64,000 bases of DNA from NCBI RefSeq assembly GCF_910592395.1, contig NC_088308.1:5146001-5210000 (forward strand). The letters run 5' to 3'. Position numbers and translations under genes: made by a program. Below are positions 62,701 to 64,000 of this stretch, piece by piece. Source of the DNA: Lineus longissimus (lineage: Eukaryota; Nemertea; Pilidiophora; Heteronemertea; Lineidae). Numbering within the stretch: position 1 is the stretch's first letter; every line of letters starts with the position of its first letter. Under the pieces are notes generated by a model that worked only from the letters and a program-made list of their open reading frames with translations, ran no database searches and was not told where the DNA came from.

Positions 62701-64000
62701 TACCTCACAACAAAGCTGTCAGTTATCTTTTTTTTATACCTACCGTTGGCTACATTGCATCAAAAATATATATTATATCGTTCACTGTAAGTGCATGTGA
62801 ATACGCTTTATTCGCAATTTTCTTTTTAGCCAAAGGAGAAGATCGATAAGCCTTCAGCTTTCGATTCAGTTCGCTGATCAAAACCTTAGCTTATAGACAA
62901 TACCGCATCTCGTATACGCATGAAAAATACAGGGTTTGCATCGGTAGTGTTTTCATTTTTCGACCACCTACCCCAGCCAAACGCGATCCCGCAACTACTC
63001 GGCAGAACGCAGTGTTTACAGTGATTTTAACATGGAGGCTAATACTGGCAGAGAGATTAAGCTTAGATATTACGTCTGCTTGGAGAATGCAAATCGGCAA
63101 GCCATGCCACTAATCAAGTTTAAGATGAAACTCCGCCACAAAAACAAGACTATTTCTTATTCCATGGTGAATTAGCGACAACTCGCTGTTTCGGGTCCTT
63201 GCCCGACTCAGTACAGTAACTCGTTTTGAACCATGATGGGTTAAGCCGTTGACCTTCAACAGTGCATGCCCTTGTACGATAACGATAACGATATGCTTGG
63301 CCTCCACCTCATAGATCGACGCCTGGTTAGCTCTCTAGGAGTTCTGCTGATTGATGCCCGTACGTCAGTTTACAGTTCCTTGCAGATTAAAGAAGCTGTA
63401 GTTCACTTGTAGGTGACTTATTAAAGGCGTGTGTTTCCAACGTCACCCACTGAACAACATCTTACCGCTGGAAGTTCAGTATGACTAAACAGTTGATCGA
63501 AGTATATATCGATAGCTCAAGTGGTATAAATCATGTATTTTACAAAGCAGCATGTTAGATGCGAAAGCCGAGAGCAGCGATAAGTACAGTAACATCGGAA
63601 TATACATGTATAATCAATTTCAATAAATTTGAATTTGTAATACGTGCGTGAAAGTCTGGTCTTTTATGGTTTATGTCAAATGCTAAGTGTATTTCATGTA
63701 TGTAGTTCTTTCCAGAGTACTGTTGTTCAAAGCACATGTTGCATGCTGTCGATGCCGGCGTGGATATTTCTCCATTCGTCATGTCTGTGCTGATTTTGGA
63801 AGGCTAGATTTCAGTGCAGTTTAGAAACATGATATGCAGACTGTGACTACTGACTTGGAGGCCTTCTTAACCCGCTGTACAGCAACAAGTCAGTACATAA
63901 AAGTTTGAAAATGAACATGGGGTGTCCAGCGAACAAAAGATTCAAATATATATTGAGCGCTGTCAGATGTACTGATCATAGAAACTATGATTCATAATCC
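59712..64000. other. Upstream flank of the TRPC gene; no exon identified
   Basis: The first known TRPC exon starts with LSDEEC after a good acceptor (TATCTTTCAG), so an N-terminal exon must lie upstream. I found no convincing one here: minus-strand open frames (60466-59993, 62691-62458, 63307-63110, 63782-63555) have no phase-0 donor of quality. The donor CAAGAG|GTAAGTGG near 62187 on the minus strand is the best candidate but follows a poly-C tract. Confidence 0.4.

Overview
The window is animal (eukaryotic) DNA: genes are split into phase-consistent GT-AG exons, introns and spacers are long and AT-rich, and there are SINE-like and foldback repeats. The gene set, together with the strongly over-represented palindrome TACATGTA, suggests a marine invertebrate, most likely a lophotrochozoan (mollusc, brachiopod, annelid or relative). 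That placement is inference. Five protein genes can be supported.

Plus strand, 1-5160: the 3' part of an endonuclease IV (Nfo/APN1-type AP endonuclease). All nine expected metal ligands are visible, and there is a long disordered N-terminal extension. Plus strand, 5.7-27.2 kb: a complete 15-exon Rab11-FIP3/4-like (class II Rab11-interacting) gene with two EF-hands, a coiled coil and a C-terminal Rab-binding domain. Its introns carry a 0.5-kb foldback element and tRNA-derived SINE remnants. 27.2-38.4 kb: no convincing gene, apart from a possible long 3' UTR, a 45-bp tandem triplication, a TATA promoter candidate and one doubtful minus-strand exon. 38.4-40.4 kb: a two-exon coiled-coil plus death-domain protein. 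42.35-43.4 kb: a single-exon class A GPCR.

Minus strand, 59.7-46.2 kb: a TRPC-type cation channel gene. It runs from ankyrin repeats through S1-S6 and the TRP box to a Pro/Glu-rich tail; the first coding exon was not found.

The standout is inside the TRPC gene. Between the exon carrying S5 and the exon carrying S6 lie eight tandem versions of one exon (56.2-51.7 kb), each encoding the pore helix and selectivity filter (TLFWALFGM-like). Six are intact. They have matching splice phases and lengths of 104 or 134 nt, both 2 mod 3, so only inclusion of exactly one keeps the frame. One copy is frameshifted. One abuts the S5 exon across a 28-nt intron-like remnant. This looks like a mutually exclusive exon cassette that changes the ion pore itself.

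The genes show no evident functional coupling; this is an ordinary animal gene neighbourhood apart from the TRPC exon array.
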